Below, piece by piece: positions 31,582 through 40,558 of a DNA stretch of 47,655 nt. The notes under the pieces were generated by a model that saw only the letters and a list, made by a program, of their open reading frames with translations, made no database searches and had not been told where the DNA came from. The DNA lies in contig CAYMPH010000023.1 of the NCBI GenBank assembly GCA_964392365.1, positions 1 to 47,655 on the forward strand. Direction: 5' to 3'. Made by a program: the position numbers and the translations under genes. The stretch's first letter is position 1, and every line of letters starts with the position of its first letter. The stretch is from CAYMPH01 sp964392365. Lineage in GTDB: Bacteria > Spirochaetota > UBA4802 > UBA5550.

Positions 31582-34119
31582 ATGATTTATAAAAAATTAA
31601 TTTATGAAAAAATTAAATGGCCTGCCTTTCCGATTTTTTTAATTAGTGTAATCCTCCTGCTCTTTTTTTTATCATATATGGAAGTTAAAAATAATGCTGT
31701 TATAGAATTCAATAAACAGCAGATGATTCTTGCAGAGCAGGCTGCATCAGGTATAACTGAATTTTTTAATGCGCTTGAAGATGAAATGACATTCCTTTTA
31801 AATATGTATGATGTAGCGGAGCTTAATGAAAACGGGCAAAAAATACTTCTGGATTATTTTAATAATAAAAAACCGATACTAAGCTCTATTTCAAGAATGA
31901 ATGCGAATGGAAAACTTGAATGGCTTATTCCTTATAATGAAAAACTTATTGGTACAGATATTTCATACCAGAAACATGTACAGCATGTTCTTAAAACCCA
32001 CACTCCAACAATAAGTGATGTCTTTATGGCAGTTCAGGGCTACAGAGCTGTAGCTTATCATCATCCAATAATAAAAAATGGTAAATTTATCGGGAGTATG
32101 GCTTTGCTGATTGATTTCAGATACATATCAAAAAAATATCTGGATAATATTACTATTGGTGATATCGGCTATGCATGGATGATAAGCCGTGATGGAATAA
32201 TTTTAAATATTCCCAATCAGAATATTATTGGATATTCAGTATATGATAAGTTTGACGGATTCCCAGAAATGATAAAAACTGCCGAGTCAATGATGAGAGG
32301 AGAAAAAGGTACATCTGAATACAGATACGGGCACGCCGGGAATGAAAATATAAAACCCAGGTTAAAACATGCAGCTTATACTCCGGTGAATATATTAAAT
32401 GCGCATTGGTCAATTGCAGTAGCAACGCCTGAAGATTATATAGTTTCAAATGTTCAGGGTTTCAGAAATAAAGCAATTATTATTGTATTCCTGTTTATCG
32501 GGATTGGATTTGTTTTTATATTTTTTGCTAAAAAAAATATTTTCCTTTCCAATGAAATTGAGAACAGGAAAAAAAATGAAATCATTCTTAAGACTCAGGA
32601 GGAAAATCTCAGAATAACACTGAATTCAATAGGTGATGCAGTAATTGCTACTGATAAAAATGGAAAAATCAGCAGAATGAACCCTGCAGCAGAAGAAATA
32701 ACGGGATGGAGTTACAGCGATGCTGAGGGGAAATCTATTTTAAATATATTCAGCAATATAGACTGGTCTATCGGGCTGAAAAATGAAAATCCTTTTGAAC
32801 TTGTTCATTTGAAAATTGAAAAAAATGTCCAGTTTCATGATATTGATTTTATCAGGAAAGACGGTTCAAGCATAGAAATCTCAGGTAGTTATGCTTCCAT
32901 CAGTGATTTATCAGATGCAATTTTAGGGTCAGTGCTGGTATTCAGGGATGTAACTGAAAAAAATAAAATTGAAAAGCAGCTGCATCAGGCTCAGAAGATG
33001 GATGTTGTAGGCCAGCTTGCGGGCGGCGTAGCTCACGATTTCAATAATATGCTCAGCGGCATAATGGGCAGTGCGGAATTGCTCAGCTATGAATCAGGCG
33101 ATAATTCAAATTTTAAACATCATATTGATATAATCATTGAAAGCGCTAAAAGATCTTCAGTATTGATTTCCAGGCTTCTTTCATTTTCAAGAAAAGGAAG
33201 AACGTTTTCCAGGAATATAGATATTCATGATTTAATAAAATCTGCAATAGATCTGCTCGAAAGAAGTATTGATAAAAAAATTAAAATCATAACCAGCCTG
33301 GATGCTGAAAATTCATATACAATCGGCGATTCAGCACTTTTACAGAATGTCATTCTTAATCTTTCAATTAATGCCAGAGATGCAATGTTAGACGGAGGAA
33401 TTATTAATATTTCTACATCAAACATTTATCTGGATAATGAAATTATCAGAAAGAATTCTCTTTCACTTGAACCTGGAAATTATATTGAAGTTGATGTTTC
33501 TGATACAGGAACCGGTATTTCTAAAGATATCATCTCAAAAATTTTTGATCCTTTTTTTACAACAAAACCTGCAGGAAAGGGTACAGGGCTTGGACTTTCA
33601 AGCGTGTATGAAACCATGAAAGATCATAAAGGAGCAGTTATAGTTCAAAGCGAATCAGGTTCAGGATCAATTTTCAAGCTGTTTTTTCTTCAGGGAGAGT
33701 CTAACCCTTTAATTGTAAAAACGCCTGTCAGTTCGATTATTAAAGGCACAGGATGTATTCTTGTAGTTGACGATGAACCGATTTTAAGAGAGACTATGCA
33801 GAAGATACTTGTGTCAGCAGGTTATACAGTTATTATTGCTGAAGACGGTACCAGCGGAATTGATATATACAAATCAGAAATGGACCGTATTTCGCTTGTT
33901 ATTCTGGATATGATAATGCCTAAAATGAGCGGCAGTGAGACTTTTCTTGAACTTTTGAAAATTAATCCTGAAGTAAAAGTTATTTTTTCATCAGGATTCA
34001 ATAATGAAGGGACAACACAGGATTTATTGAATTCCGGAGCAAAGGGTTTTATTCAGAAACCCTATCAGATTGCTGAATTCACAGGGCTTGTTTCTGATGT
34101 TATACAATCTGAAAAATAA
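31582..34119 (+). CDS. dCache-PAS hybrid histidine kinase with receiver domain
   Basis: Membrane sensor of 845 residues. A first membrane helix (about 14-33) and a second (about 303-324) flank a periplasmic sensor region of about 270 residues that resembles a double Cache domain (DISYQKHVQHVLKTHTPTIS, then VAYHHPI). A PAS domain follows (about 345-470, with ITLNSIGDAVIATD). The HisKA domain has the phosphorylated His485 in GVAHDFNN. The ATPase domain has NARDAM, DTGTGI, FDPFFTTK and GKGTGLGLS. The C-terminal receiver has VVDDEP and phosphoacceptor Asp776 in LVILDMIMPKMSG. No separate regulator is adjacent, so output may go through phosphotransfer elsewhere. GGGGA at 31571-31575 supports the start. 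Ligand unknown; it diverges from the cobamide operon. Confidence 0.92.
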   Translation: MIYKKLIYEKIKWPAFPIFLISVILLLFFLSYMEVKNNAVIEFNKQQMILAEQAASGITEFFNALEDEMTFLLNMYDVAELNENGQKILLDYFNNKKPILSSISRMNANGKLEWLIPYNEKLIGTDISYQKHVQHVLKTHTPTISDVFMAVQGYRAVAYHHPIIKNGKFIGSMALLIDFRYISKKYLDNITIGDIGYAWMISRDGIILNIPNQNIIGYSVYDKFDGFPEMIKTAESMMRGEKGTSEYRYGHAGNENIKPRLKHAAYTPVNILNAHWSIAVATPEDYIVSNVQGFRNKAIIIVFLFIGIGFVFIFFAKKNIFLSNEIENRKKNEIILKTQEENLRITLNSIGDAVIATDKNGKISRMNPAAEEITGWSYSDAEGKSILNIFSNIDWSIGLKNENPFELVHLKIEKNVQFHDIDFIRKDGSSIEISGSYASISDLSDAILGSVLVFRDVTEKNKIEKQLHQAQKMDVVGQLAGGVAHDFNNMLSGIMGSAELLSYESGDNSNFKHHIDIIIESAKRSSVLISRLLSFSRKGRTFSRNIDIHDLIKSAIDLLERSIDKKIKIITSLDAENSYTIGDSALLQNVILNLSINARDAMLDGGIINISTSNIYLDNEIIRKNSLSLEPGNYIEVDVSDTGTGISKDIISKIFDPFFTTKPAGKGTGLGLSSVYETMKDHKGAVIVQSESGSGSIFKLFFLQGESNPLIVKTPVSSIIKGTGCILVVDDEPILRETMQKILVSAGYTVIIAEDGTSGIDIYKSEMDRISLVILDMIMPKMSGSETFLELLKINPEVKVIFSSGFNNEGTTQDLLNSGAKGFIQKPYQIAEFTGLVSDVIQSEK

Positions 34120-34130
34120 CCAATAATTCA

Positions 34131-34160
34131 TTGACAAAAATTGATTTTAACGATTATTAT
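34131..34160 (+). promoter_or_regulatory. Strong sigma70-type promoter
   Basis: TTGACA at 34131-34136, an 18-base spacer and TATTAT at 34155-34160 make the best consensus promoter in the window. Transcription would start near 34167, about 40 bases ahead of the ATG at 34209. The promoter begins 11 bases after the kinase stop, so the downstream genes (coiled-coil protein, RNase R, phosphoesterase-like gene) can be expressed independently. Confidence 0.6.
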
Positions 34161-34208
34161 CTTATTTCAGTAAAATTTTTTAAAACATCTTTAACAAAGA
34201 GGCAATCA

Positions 34209-34523
34209 ATGAGTTTTCTCAAAGAAGCAGGCGATTCTATAATAAAATATAGTGAAATTATAGTTAATAAAACAGAGGAATATACAAAAATTGCAAAGCT
34301 CCTTTTAGATATTAAAAAGCTTGAAAGTGATATTGAAAAAAATCAATCCGAGCTGGGCAAATATGTAATTGTTGGTCTTGAGAATGGTCAAAAAAATCTT
34401 GATCTTGCAGATCCTCATATTTCTGATTTTTTTAAAAGAATTAAAGAGGACAGGGCCGGCATTGAAGCTAAAAGAGAAGAGATTAATACCATAAAACAAT
34501 CCGGAAGGTCAGAGAATAAATAG
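34209..34523 (+). CDS. Small coiled-coil protein, function unknown
   Basis: A 104-residue protein. The open frame extends upstream to a TTG at 34131, but that TTG is part of the -35 box of a good promoter; the ATG at 34209 has AGAGG at 34198-34202, so it is chosen. The sequence is almost wholly helical and charged, with heptad-like stretches (LLLDIKKLESDIEKNQSEL and KRIKEDRAGIEAKREEINTI) separated by a short break at LADPHISD. No signal peptide, membrane helix or Cys is present. No family is recognised. It ends nine bases before the RNase R gene and is probably co-transcribed with it. Confidence 0.7.
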   Translation: MSFLKEAGDSIIKYSEIIVNKTEEYTKIAKLLLDIKKLESDIEKNQSELGKYVIVGLENGQKNLDLADPHISDFFKRIKEDRAGIEAKREEINTIKQSGRSENK

Positions 34524-34532
34524 AACCTGTAT

Positions 34533-36611
34533 ATGCCTGTATCGTCAAAAAAAATAATAGAATTCATACAAGCAATCAATAAACCCTTCACCGCATTTGA
34601 TCTGTCTGAAAAAGTTTCTTCAACTCCTTTGAAAAAGAAAAAAATTGTAAAAACAATTACTCAAAAAGAAATGAATATTATCAGCGATCTGCTGTTTGTT
34701 CTTTCCCAGTCTGAATTGATTGTAAGAAACAAGAAATCATTTTCATCCGGAACTTTTACATTATCCGGAATTATTAAAATCAATTCCAAGGGTATTGGAG
34801 CTGTGGAAGCTGATATTCCATATCCTGTGAGTGTTGAAAAAAACGATCTTTCCGATTCCCATAACAATGATTATGTAACAGTAAAAATTTATGATTTCAA
34901 ACGTGGTGTTTTTTACGGAAGGGTTGTAAAGATTGAAAAAAGATCAAGAAAACTTTACACTGCTGCTGTAGTCAGAAAAACAAAAGGCACAATATTTTAT
35001 AAAATTATAGATTCTCCCGGGAATATTGAAATTGCATCAGAACGTTATGACGGTGAGCCTGATATGGGCGAGACTGTTATTGTTGAATTGAAAAAAGGAA
35101 CTGTTTCAAATCTTCCTCTATGCGCTGTTGTGAAATCGCTGCACACAGATGATGAATCTTCAGACTTTGACCGCCTGATGGTAAAACATTCATTACCTGG
35201 AAATTATCCTGATTTTGGAACAAAGGAAATTTTTGAAAAATCAGTTTCTCAAAAAGAAATGAAAAACAGAAAGGATTACCGTGATATTCTGACCTTTACC
35301 ATAGACGGTGAGGATGCAAAAGATTTTGATGATGCGGTTTCTATTATGCGGGAAGGGGAAAACTTCAGGCTTTTTGTTCATATAGCGGATGTTTCTGCAT
35401 ATGTTTATAAAGGAACGCTGCTCGATAAGGAAGCATATTCCCGCGGTACAAGTTATTATCTCGGAAACCGGGTTATTCCAATGCTTCCTGAAATTCTGTC
35501 AAATGATCTTTGTTCTCTGCGCGAGGGTGAGGACAAGCTTGTTCTTTCAGTGGAAATTTTAATAAACAGCAAAGGCGATTATTTAAATACAGAATTTCAC
35601 AGAGGAATAATAAGATCAGCAAAGAGGCTTACTTATAATTCAGCTTCTGATATTATAGAAAATGAAACTGCAAGTCCGTATTACGAAGCATTAACAATGA
35701 TGTTCGGACTTGCCACAGCTCTTAAAAAAAGCAGAATGAAAAGAGGCAGAATCGATCTTAATCTTTCGGATGTTAAAATAATTTACAAAGACGGGAAAGT
35801 ATCAGCAATCAAAATAGCTGAAAGACTTAAAAGCCACATGATTGTTGAGGAGTTTATGCTTACAGCAAATGAGATCGTTTCAATGGAACTCACTAAAAAG
35901 AAAATTCCTTCATTGTACAGAGTGCATGAACGCATGAGCGAGGAATCATTTGAAGCTTTAAAAAAGTTTGTCAAACTTTTTCATTTTAAAATTGAAGGCA
36001 AAGGAAATATCGGCGTTGAGATACAGAATGTTCTGGATAAAATTAAAGGACTTGAAGCTGAATATGTTGTTAATTTAGTTGTTTTAAAATCAATGATGCA
36101 GGCAAATTACGGACCGGAAGCCCAGGGACATTTCGGTCTTGGTTTTGCTGATTATACTCATTTTACTTCTCCAATCAGAAGATATCCTGATCTTGTTGTT
36201 CACCGGTGCCTGAAGAATCTTATTGATAGCAGCAACCCAACATATTCATTGCCGGAACTTTCAATTATTGGTGAAAAAACTTCAGAGCTTGAACGTATAG
36301 CACAGAAAGCAGAGCGCGATCTGGTTAAAATCAAATCGTGCAGAATTTTAAAAGACAGAGTCGGAGAAGTTTTCGATTCAGTTATCAGCGGCATTGCAAA
36401 ACATGGCTTTTTTGTCACTCTAATTGAAATGCCTATCGAGGGCATGGTTCCTTTGAGAAATTTGAAAGATGATTTCTATAATGTTAATGAAGGCGACTTT
36501 TCTGTTAAAGGAAGAAAAAAGGGAAAAGTTTTTTCTTTAGGCAACAAATTAAAAGTCAGGCTTTTAAAAGCTGATATTGATAATATGAGAATAGATTTTG
36601 ATCTGCCATGA
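34533..36611 (+). CDS. rnr: Ribonuclease R (RNB-family 3'-5' exoribonuclease)
   Basis: Processive exoribonuclease that degrades structured RNA; 692 residues, slightly shorter than E. coli RNase R. Order: N-terminal winged-helix-like region (about 1-65), cold-shock/OB domains (about 70-225), RNB catalytic domain (about 245-580) and a C-terminal S1 domain (about 605-690). The catalytic block TIDGEDAKDFDDAVS carries Asp258, Asp264, Asp266 and Asp267, and the FTSPIRRYPDLVVHR motif closes the active site. The compact N terminus and the missing long basic tail could also fit an RNase II-type enzyme, but length and S1 fit RNase R better. Its stop overlaps the next start by four bases. Confidence 0.92.
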   Translation: MPVSSKKIIEFIQAINKPFTAFDLSEKVSSTPLKKKKIVKTITQKEMNIISDLLFVLSQSELIVRNKKSFSSGTFTLSGIIKINSKGIGAVEADIPYPVSVEKNDLSDSHNNDYVTVKIYDFKRGVFYGRVVKIEKRSRKLYTAAVVRKTKGTIFYKIIDSPGNIEIASERYDGEPDMGETVIVELKKGTVSNLPLCAVVKSLHTDDESSDFDRLMVKHSLPGNYPDFGTKEIFEKSVSQKEMKNRKDYRDILTFTIDGEDAKDFDDAVSIMREGENFRLFVHIADVSAYVYKGTLLDKEAYSRGTSYYLGNRVIPMLPEILSNDLCSLREGEDKLVLSVEILINSKGDYLNTEFHRGIIRSAKRLTYNSASDIIENETASPYYEALTMMFGLATALKKSRMKRGRIDLNLSDVKIIYKDGKVSAIKIAERLKSHMIVEEFMLTANEIVSMELTKKKIPSLYRVHERMSEESFEALKKFVKLFHFKIEGKGNIGVEIQNVLDKIKGLEAEYVVNLVVLKSMMQANYGPEAQGHFGLGFADYTHFTSPIRRYPDLVVHRCLKNLIDSSNPTYSLPELSIIGEKTSELERIAQKAERDLVKIKSCRILKDRVGEVFDSVISGIAKHGFFVTLIEMPIEGMVPLRNLKDDFYNVNEGDFSVKGRKKGKVFSLGNKLKVRLLKADIDNMRIDFDLP

Positions 36612-37000
36612 AATTTATTATTTTGTACCATTATAGAATTGAAGAACCTCATTATGATTTAATGCTTGAAGCTGAAGAATCGCTTGATTCATGGAGAATC
36701 CCCGAAGATAAATTACAGCCGCTTTTAAATGGCGAAACTATTGAAGTGATTTCTATAAAACCTCATAATAAAAAATATTTAAATTTCGAGGGTGATTTGA
36801 CTGATAGCAGGGGGAGTGTAAAAATTTATGATAAGGGAACATCTTCTTATACTCATAATGAAAACAGCAGATTTGATTTTTTAATTTTCGGATTTATAGT
36901 TTCCGGAAAACTGATATTTGATAAAATCGGGGAAAATATTTATAATATGAAATTTATCCGTATTTTAAATGATCTGACATCAGATGAAAAAAATTGTTGA
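36608..37000 (+). CDS. Stand-alone LigD-type 3'-phosphoesterase-like domain protein
   Basis: A 130-residue protein that resembles the phosphoesterase domain found at the N terminus of bacterial DNA ligase D. Matching blocks are YHYRIEEPHYDLMLE (compare the family His...HxD-x-x-LE core; His8, His15 and Asp17 here), then SWRIP, then FEGDLTDSRGSVKIYDKGT (compare the family FEG...GxVxIWDxGT). In LigD this domain trims 3' ends by removing 3' ribonucleotides and phosphates. No ligase, polymerase or Ku gene is nearby. The usual later catalytic His is not obvious, so activity is uncertain. The start overlaps the RNase R stop (ATGA), so it is translationally coupled to that nuclease, which may hint at a role in end repair of nucleic acids. 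Confidence 0.6.
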   Translation: MKFIILYHYRIEEPHYDLMLEAEESLDSWRIPEDKLQPLLNGETIEVISIKPHNKKYLNFEGDLTDSRGSVKIYDKGTSSYTHNENSRFDFLIFGFIVSGKLIFDKIGENIYNMKFIRILNDLTSDEKNC

Positions 37001-37098
37001 TAAAGGATCAATGATTTTTATTATTGAAATAGTCATCACCAGCAGCGAGTTGGTTCATATTTAATCATATATAATAAAAACAACATGGAGTTTAACTG

Positions 37099-38574
37099 AT
37101 GAAATTAATATCAAAAAGCGGAAGCGCTTCTTTTAAAAAAGACGATACAGCAGCATTTTTTATTACTGAAGAGGATTCCAGAATTATTTCTAAAATATTA
37201 CCTGAAGGCTTTTCATATTTATATGACAGCATTGATCTTTCACATTTTAAGGGAAAAAGTTCTGAAATACTTTTTATTCCTTTTAAAGATAAGCCGGATG
37301 TAATACTCTCAGGACTGGGCAAGAAAAAAGATATAGCCTCCGAATCCCTAAGAAACAGTTCAGCAAATATAACTTATTTATGCAGAGAAAAATCGAAATC
37401 TGAAGTTATTCTTGTGCTTCCGGATTTTGAAAATTTTACTTCAGAACAGTCTCTAAAATATATTTCAGAAGGTGCAGTTCTTGCAAATTACTCTTTTAAT
37501 AAATATATTACTAAAAAAAATGACGATGACAGCCCAAAGGATATGCTCCTTAAATCTATATTTTTCTATACTTCTGCAAGAAATTCCCAGAAAATTCTCG
37601 ATGAAACACTTGTAATCTGTTCAAACACACTGCTGTGCAGGGATCTTATCAATGAAACAAGCGATAAATGCGATTCTGTTATGATAGCATCTGAAGCTAA
37701 AAAATTGAAATTAAAAGGTCTTACATGCAGCATTCTCGGAAAAAAAGATCTTGAGAAACTGAATATGGGACTTATACTTGCTGTTAATAAAGGAAGTAAA
37801 ATACCTCCTGCTCTAGTTGTAATGAAATATGTCGGTGATCCGAAAAATAAAAAATTCACAGCGTTTGTTGGAAAGGGATTAACATTTGATTCGGGCGGCA
37901 TGAATCTTAAACCATCGGGACATATGGAAACCATGAGAATGGATATGTCGGGTGCTGCAGCTATTTTATTTGCTGTAAAATCTATTGCAGAGCTTAAACT
38001 GAATGTAAATGTCTATGGTGTAATGCCTCTGACTGAAAACATGCTGTCAAATGATTCCTACAGGCCGGGAGATATTTTTAAATCATATTCAGGTAAAACA
38101 GTGGAAATCGGAAATACGGATGCTGAAGGCAGATTAATCCTTGCTGATGCACTTGCATATACAGAGAAAGTTTTAAAGCCTAATTTTATTATAGATCTCG
38201 CAACTCTTACTGGTGCTGTAATAACTACATTAGGTGAAACTGTTGCAGCTTATTTATCAACAAATGAAGACCTCTCAGAATATATCAGAATATCATCAGA
38301 AGAAACAGGAGATAAATCCTGGAGGCTTCCTTTCTATCCTGATTTTGATGACAGGATGAAATCAGATATTGCTGATATTTCCAACGTGTCATCAGAAAAA
38401 AACGCAGGAACTATAACAGGTGCAGTATTTTTAAAAAGTTTTATTACATCCACTCCATGGGCTCATATTGATATTGCAGGAACTGCGTGGTATTCTAAAA
38501 AAAGAGGATATCGGCCTAAAAATGCAACAGGATACGGGGTCCGGCTTCTTACGGAAATTATCAGGAAAATATAA
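37099..38574 (+). CDS. pepA: Leucyl aminopeptidase (M17 family)
   Basis: Cytoplasmic dizinc aminopeptidase that removes N-terminal residues from peptides; 491 residues, usual length. The C-terminal catalytic domain has Lys259 and Asp264 in VGKGLTFDSGGMNLK, and the signature NTDAEGRL at residues 339-346 (Asp341, Glu343 as metal ligands, Arg345 near the bicarbonate site). The N-terminal domain is the less conserved macro-like half. GGAG precedes the start by nine bases. It lies in a plus-strand series but has a 98-base gap upstream, so it may have its own promoter. Confidence 0.95.
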   Translation: MKLISKSGSASFKKDDTAAFFITEEDSRIISKILPEGFSYLYDSIDLSHFKGKSSEILFIPFKDKPDVILSGLGKKKDIASESLRNSSANITYLCREKSKSEVILVLPDFENFTSEQSLKYISEGAVLANYSFNKYITKKNDDDSPKDMLLKSIFFYTSARNSQKILDETLVICSNTLLCRDLINETSDKCDSVMIASEAKKLKLKGLTCSILGKKDLEKLNMGLILAVNKGSKIPPALVVMKYVGDPKNKKFTAFVGKGLTFDSGGMNLKPSGHMETMRMDMSGAAAILFAVKSIAELKLNVNVYGVMPLTENMLSNDSYRPGDIFKSYSGKTVEIGNTDAEGRLILADALAYTEKVLKPNFIIDLATLTGAVITTLGETVAAYLSTNEDLSEYIRISSEETGDKSWRLPFYPDFDDRMKSDIADISNVSSEKNAGTITGAVFLKSFITSTPWAHIDIAGTAWYSKKRGYRPKNATGYGVRLLTEIIRKI

Positions 38575-38592
38575 ATTTATGAGGTTTTCAGA

Positions 38593-39066
38593 ATGTATTC
38601 TTTAAAGGAAATTCTTGATTTAGCTGTTCAGATGGAACAGGCTGGTTATGAATTTTATACTAAATGCGGTGAAAGGTTCTCTGGGGAAATTTATCAGGAA
38701 ATCTTCCATTTTCTTTCAGAACAGGAAAAAAATCATAAAATAAAATTTGAAGAGCTTCAGAAGAATATTTTTGAAAATAAAAGCCAATCCAGTGAAGATT
38801 ATTACCGCTATATGAAATCTCTCGGCGGAGATAGAATCTTTAAAAAAACCGGTATAAACGAAATACATAATATTGTAAAAACCCCCCATGACGCGCTGCT
38901 CAAGGGAATAGAAGATGAAAAAAATTCAATTTTTTATTATAATGAAATTAAAAATGCTTATTCACCAGGAAGTAATGAATCAATAATTCTTGATGAAATA
39001 ATCAGCGAAGAAAGGTCTCACATAATGAAACTGGATCTGATCCTGACGAAAATAACAGCACTATAG
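38593..39066 (+). CDS. Rubrerythrin/ferritin-like diiron protein without rubredoxin domain
   Basis: A 157-residue four-helix protein. Each helix offers a metal-ligand motif in the rubrerythrin pattern: QMEQAGYEFY (Glu15, Glu20), LSEQEKNH (Glu45, His48), GIEDEKNS (Glu107, Glu109) and ISEERSH (Glu140, His143). Rubrerythrins reduce peroxide in anaerobes; those without the C-terminal rubredoxin need an outside electron donor. There is no CxxC pair in this protein, only Cys25. It begins 18 bases after pepA and ends six bases before the next gene, so it belongs to the same unit. Confidence 0.8.
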   Translation: MYSLKEILDLAVQMEQAGYEFYTKCGERFSGEIYQEIFHFLSEQEKNHKIKFEELQKNIFENKSQSSEDYYRYMKSLGGDRIFKKTGINEIHNIVKTPHDALLKGIEDEKNSIFYYNEIKNAYSPGSNESIILDEIISEERSHIMKLDLILTKITAL

Positions 39067-39072
39067 AAAAAT

Positions 39073-40293
39073 ATGTATAGATTACAAATTTTATTAATAT
39101 TTATATTGATTGTATTTCTGGATTCTACCGGATCATTTAAGCCTAATTCTTTTTCCGGCGATGGCTTAATCCGTGTTGCTATTTATGCAGATACAGGAGT
39201 TGGTGAGGAAGCGGGAACTGAAACAGAATACGCAAGAAATATTGAATCTACATTGAAAGCTTTTAATCCTCATTGTAAAACAGGACTTGTTAAAGCTATA
39301 GAAATAGTATCCGGGGTTCTAAAAGATTATGACGTTATAATATTTCCCGGAGGCTCAGGCATGACCCAGTCACTGAGCCTCGGTGAAGATGGAAGAGCTT
39401 CAGTTGTTGATTTTGTAAATAATGGCGGAGGTTATATCGGAATCTGCGCAGGCGCATATCTTGCTCAGGATATGGATTTATCCCAGCCGGTATTAAAAAT
39501 ATCAAATGCAGAAGTGATAAATGGCGCTGTTGACTGGGACAGGGGCGGCGGCATAATCAGGGCAAAAATAAATAAACCATATCTTGAATATTTTCCGGAA
39601 TTTACAAACTCTGAAACTTTTTATTTAAACTATCAGAGCGGACCTGTTTTTATACCTGCAGGCAGAAAGGATATGGACCCATATGAAGAACTGTTAATAT
39701 TTGAATCAGACATTTTTCATGACAGTATTAAGACAAAAGGGGAATCTCCGGGAAAAGCAATGTTTACTGTATCTGAATACGGTAAAGGGATGACTCTTCT
39801 CATGTCTGCTCATGCCGAGGAAACCCCGGGATTAAAATGGATGCTTTACCGTATGGTTGAGATTGCTGCAAAACAGGATATTACTCCGCCTCCATCAAAA
39901 TATGTTAATTTAAAAAAATTCAACCGCGAAATAATGTATGATGCAAAATGGCGGGAACGGGAAACCAGATATCTTAAAATTGCAAAAGACAAAACAAAAA
40001 AATCAAAAGATAGAATCAATGCTTTAAAAATATTAAAAAATACCGGATCAAAAGAAGCTGTGAAGCTTGCTGTGCGTCTGCTTTCAGACAGTTCCAATCA
40101 GGTTAAAATATACTCCTCAGAAATGATTATTTTTTATGATCATTTTTCTGCTATCGGCAGGCTAAAAGAATTACTAAAAAAAGAAAAATCACCTGAAACA
40201 GTAAAGGCATTTAAAAAAGCTCTGGTGCATCTTACTCCTGCTGTAAAGAAAAAGAGAACTGTAGTTGCTGTGAAAACCTCTTCTGCAAAATAA
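39073..40293 (+). CDS. Exported BPL_N-type amidotransferase-like protein with HEAT-like C terminus
   Basis: A 406-residue protein with an N-terminal hydrophobic signal sequence (about 3-20). Residues 33-275 match the BPL_N domain, a class-I-glutamine-amidotransferase-like fold: VAIYADTGV, DVIIFPGGSGM, then the nucleophile elbow GGYIGICAGAYLA with Cys125, and later MSAHAEETPG with a possible His partner. The C-terminal part (about 300-395) is helical and looks like two or three HEAT-type repeats (DRINALKILKNTGSKEAVKL onward), ending in a basic Lys-rich tail. BPL_N proteins outside biotin ligases have no assigned reaction. The export signal suggests a periplasmic or surface role, perhaps as a hydrolase. 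It is followed by an inverted-repeat element. Confidence 0.7.
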   Translation: MYRLQILLIFILIVFLDSTGSFKPNSFSGDGLIRVAIYADTGVGEEAGTETEYARNIESTLKAFNPHCKTGLVKAIEIVSGVLKDYDVIIFPGGSGMTQSLSLGEDGRASVVDFVNNGGGYIGICAGAYLAQDMDLSQPVLKISNAEVINGAVDWDRGGGIIRAKINKPYLEYFPEFTNSETFYLNYQSGPVFIPAGRKDMDPYEELLIFESDIFHDSIKTKGESPGKAMFTVSEYGKGMTLLMSAHAEETPGLKWMLYRMVEIAAKQDITPPPSKYVNLKKFNREIMYDAKWRERETRYLKIAKDKTKKSKDRINALKILKNTGSKEAVKLAVRLLSDSSNQVKIYSSEMIIFYDHFSAIGRLKELLKKEKSPETVKAFKKALVHLTPAVKKKRTVVAVKTSSAK

Positions 40294-40300
40294 AAAAATA

Positions 40301-40412
40301 GAACACGGATGACACGGATTATAAGAATTTTTTAAGACAATCATTTTATCAATAAATCCATTCTTTAAATCTTTATCCGTGATCATCTTATTTATCCGTG
40401 TTATCCGTGTCC
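40301..40412. repeat. Inverted-repeat element with ACACGGAT-type termini
   Basis: The left end carries ACACGGATGACACGGAT (40303-40319) and the right end ATCCGTGTTATCCGTGT (40394-40410), which is its reverse complement with one mismatch. A further ATCCGTG copy lies at 40375-40381. The roughly 110-base element has no coding potential and lies between two plus-strand genes. The double ACACGGAT repeat resembles dispersed intergenic elements that I have seen in many environmental bacterial genomes. It could be a miniature mobile element, and its RNA would fold into one long hairpin. Confidence 0.75.
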
Positions 40413-40558
40413 CATTCCTTGACCCGCAAAAAGCACTATTTTATCCTATATATAAAAATACTTTACAAATTTGATTGATTCTTTAAGTTTTTACGTTAAG
40501 TGGTAAATATAATAGAAATTTATTACAGAATTTGTATAATAAAACAGGGGGATGTGAG

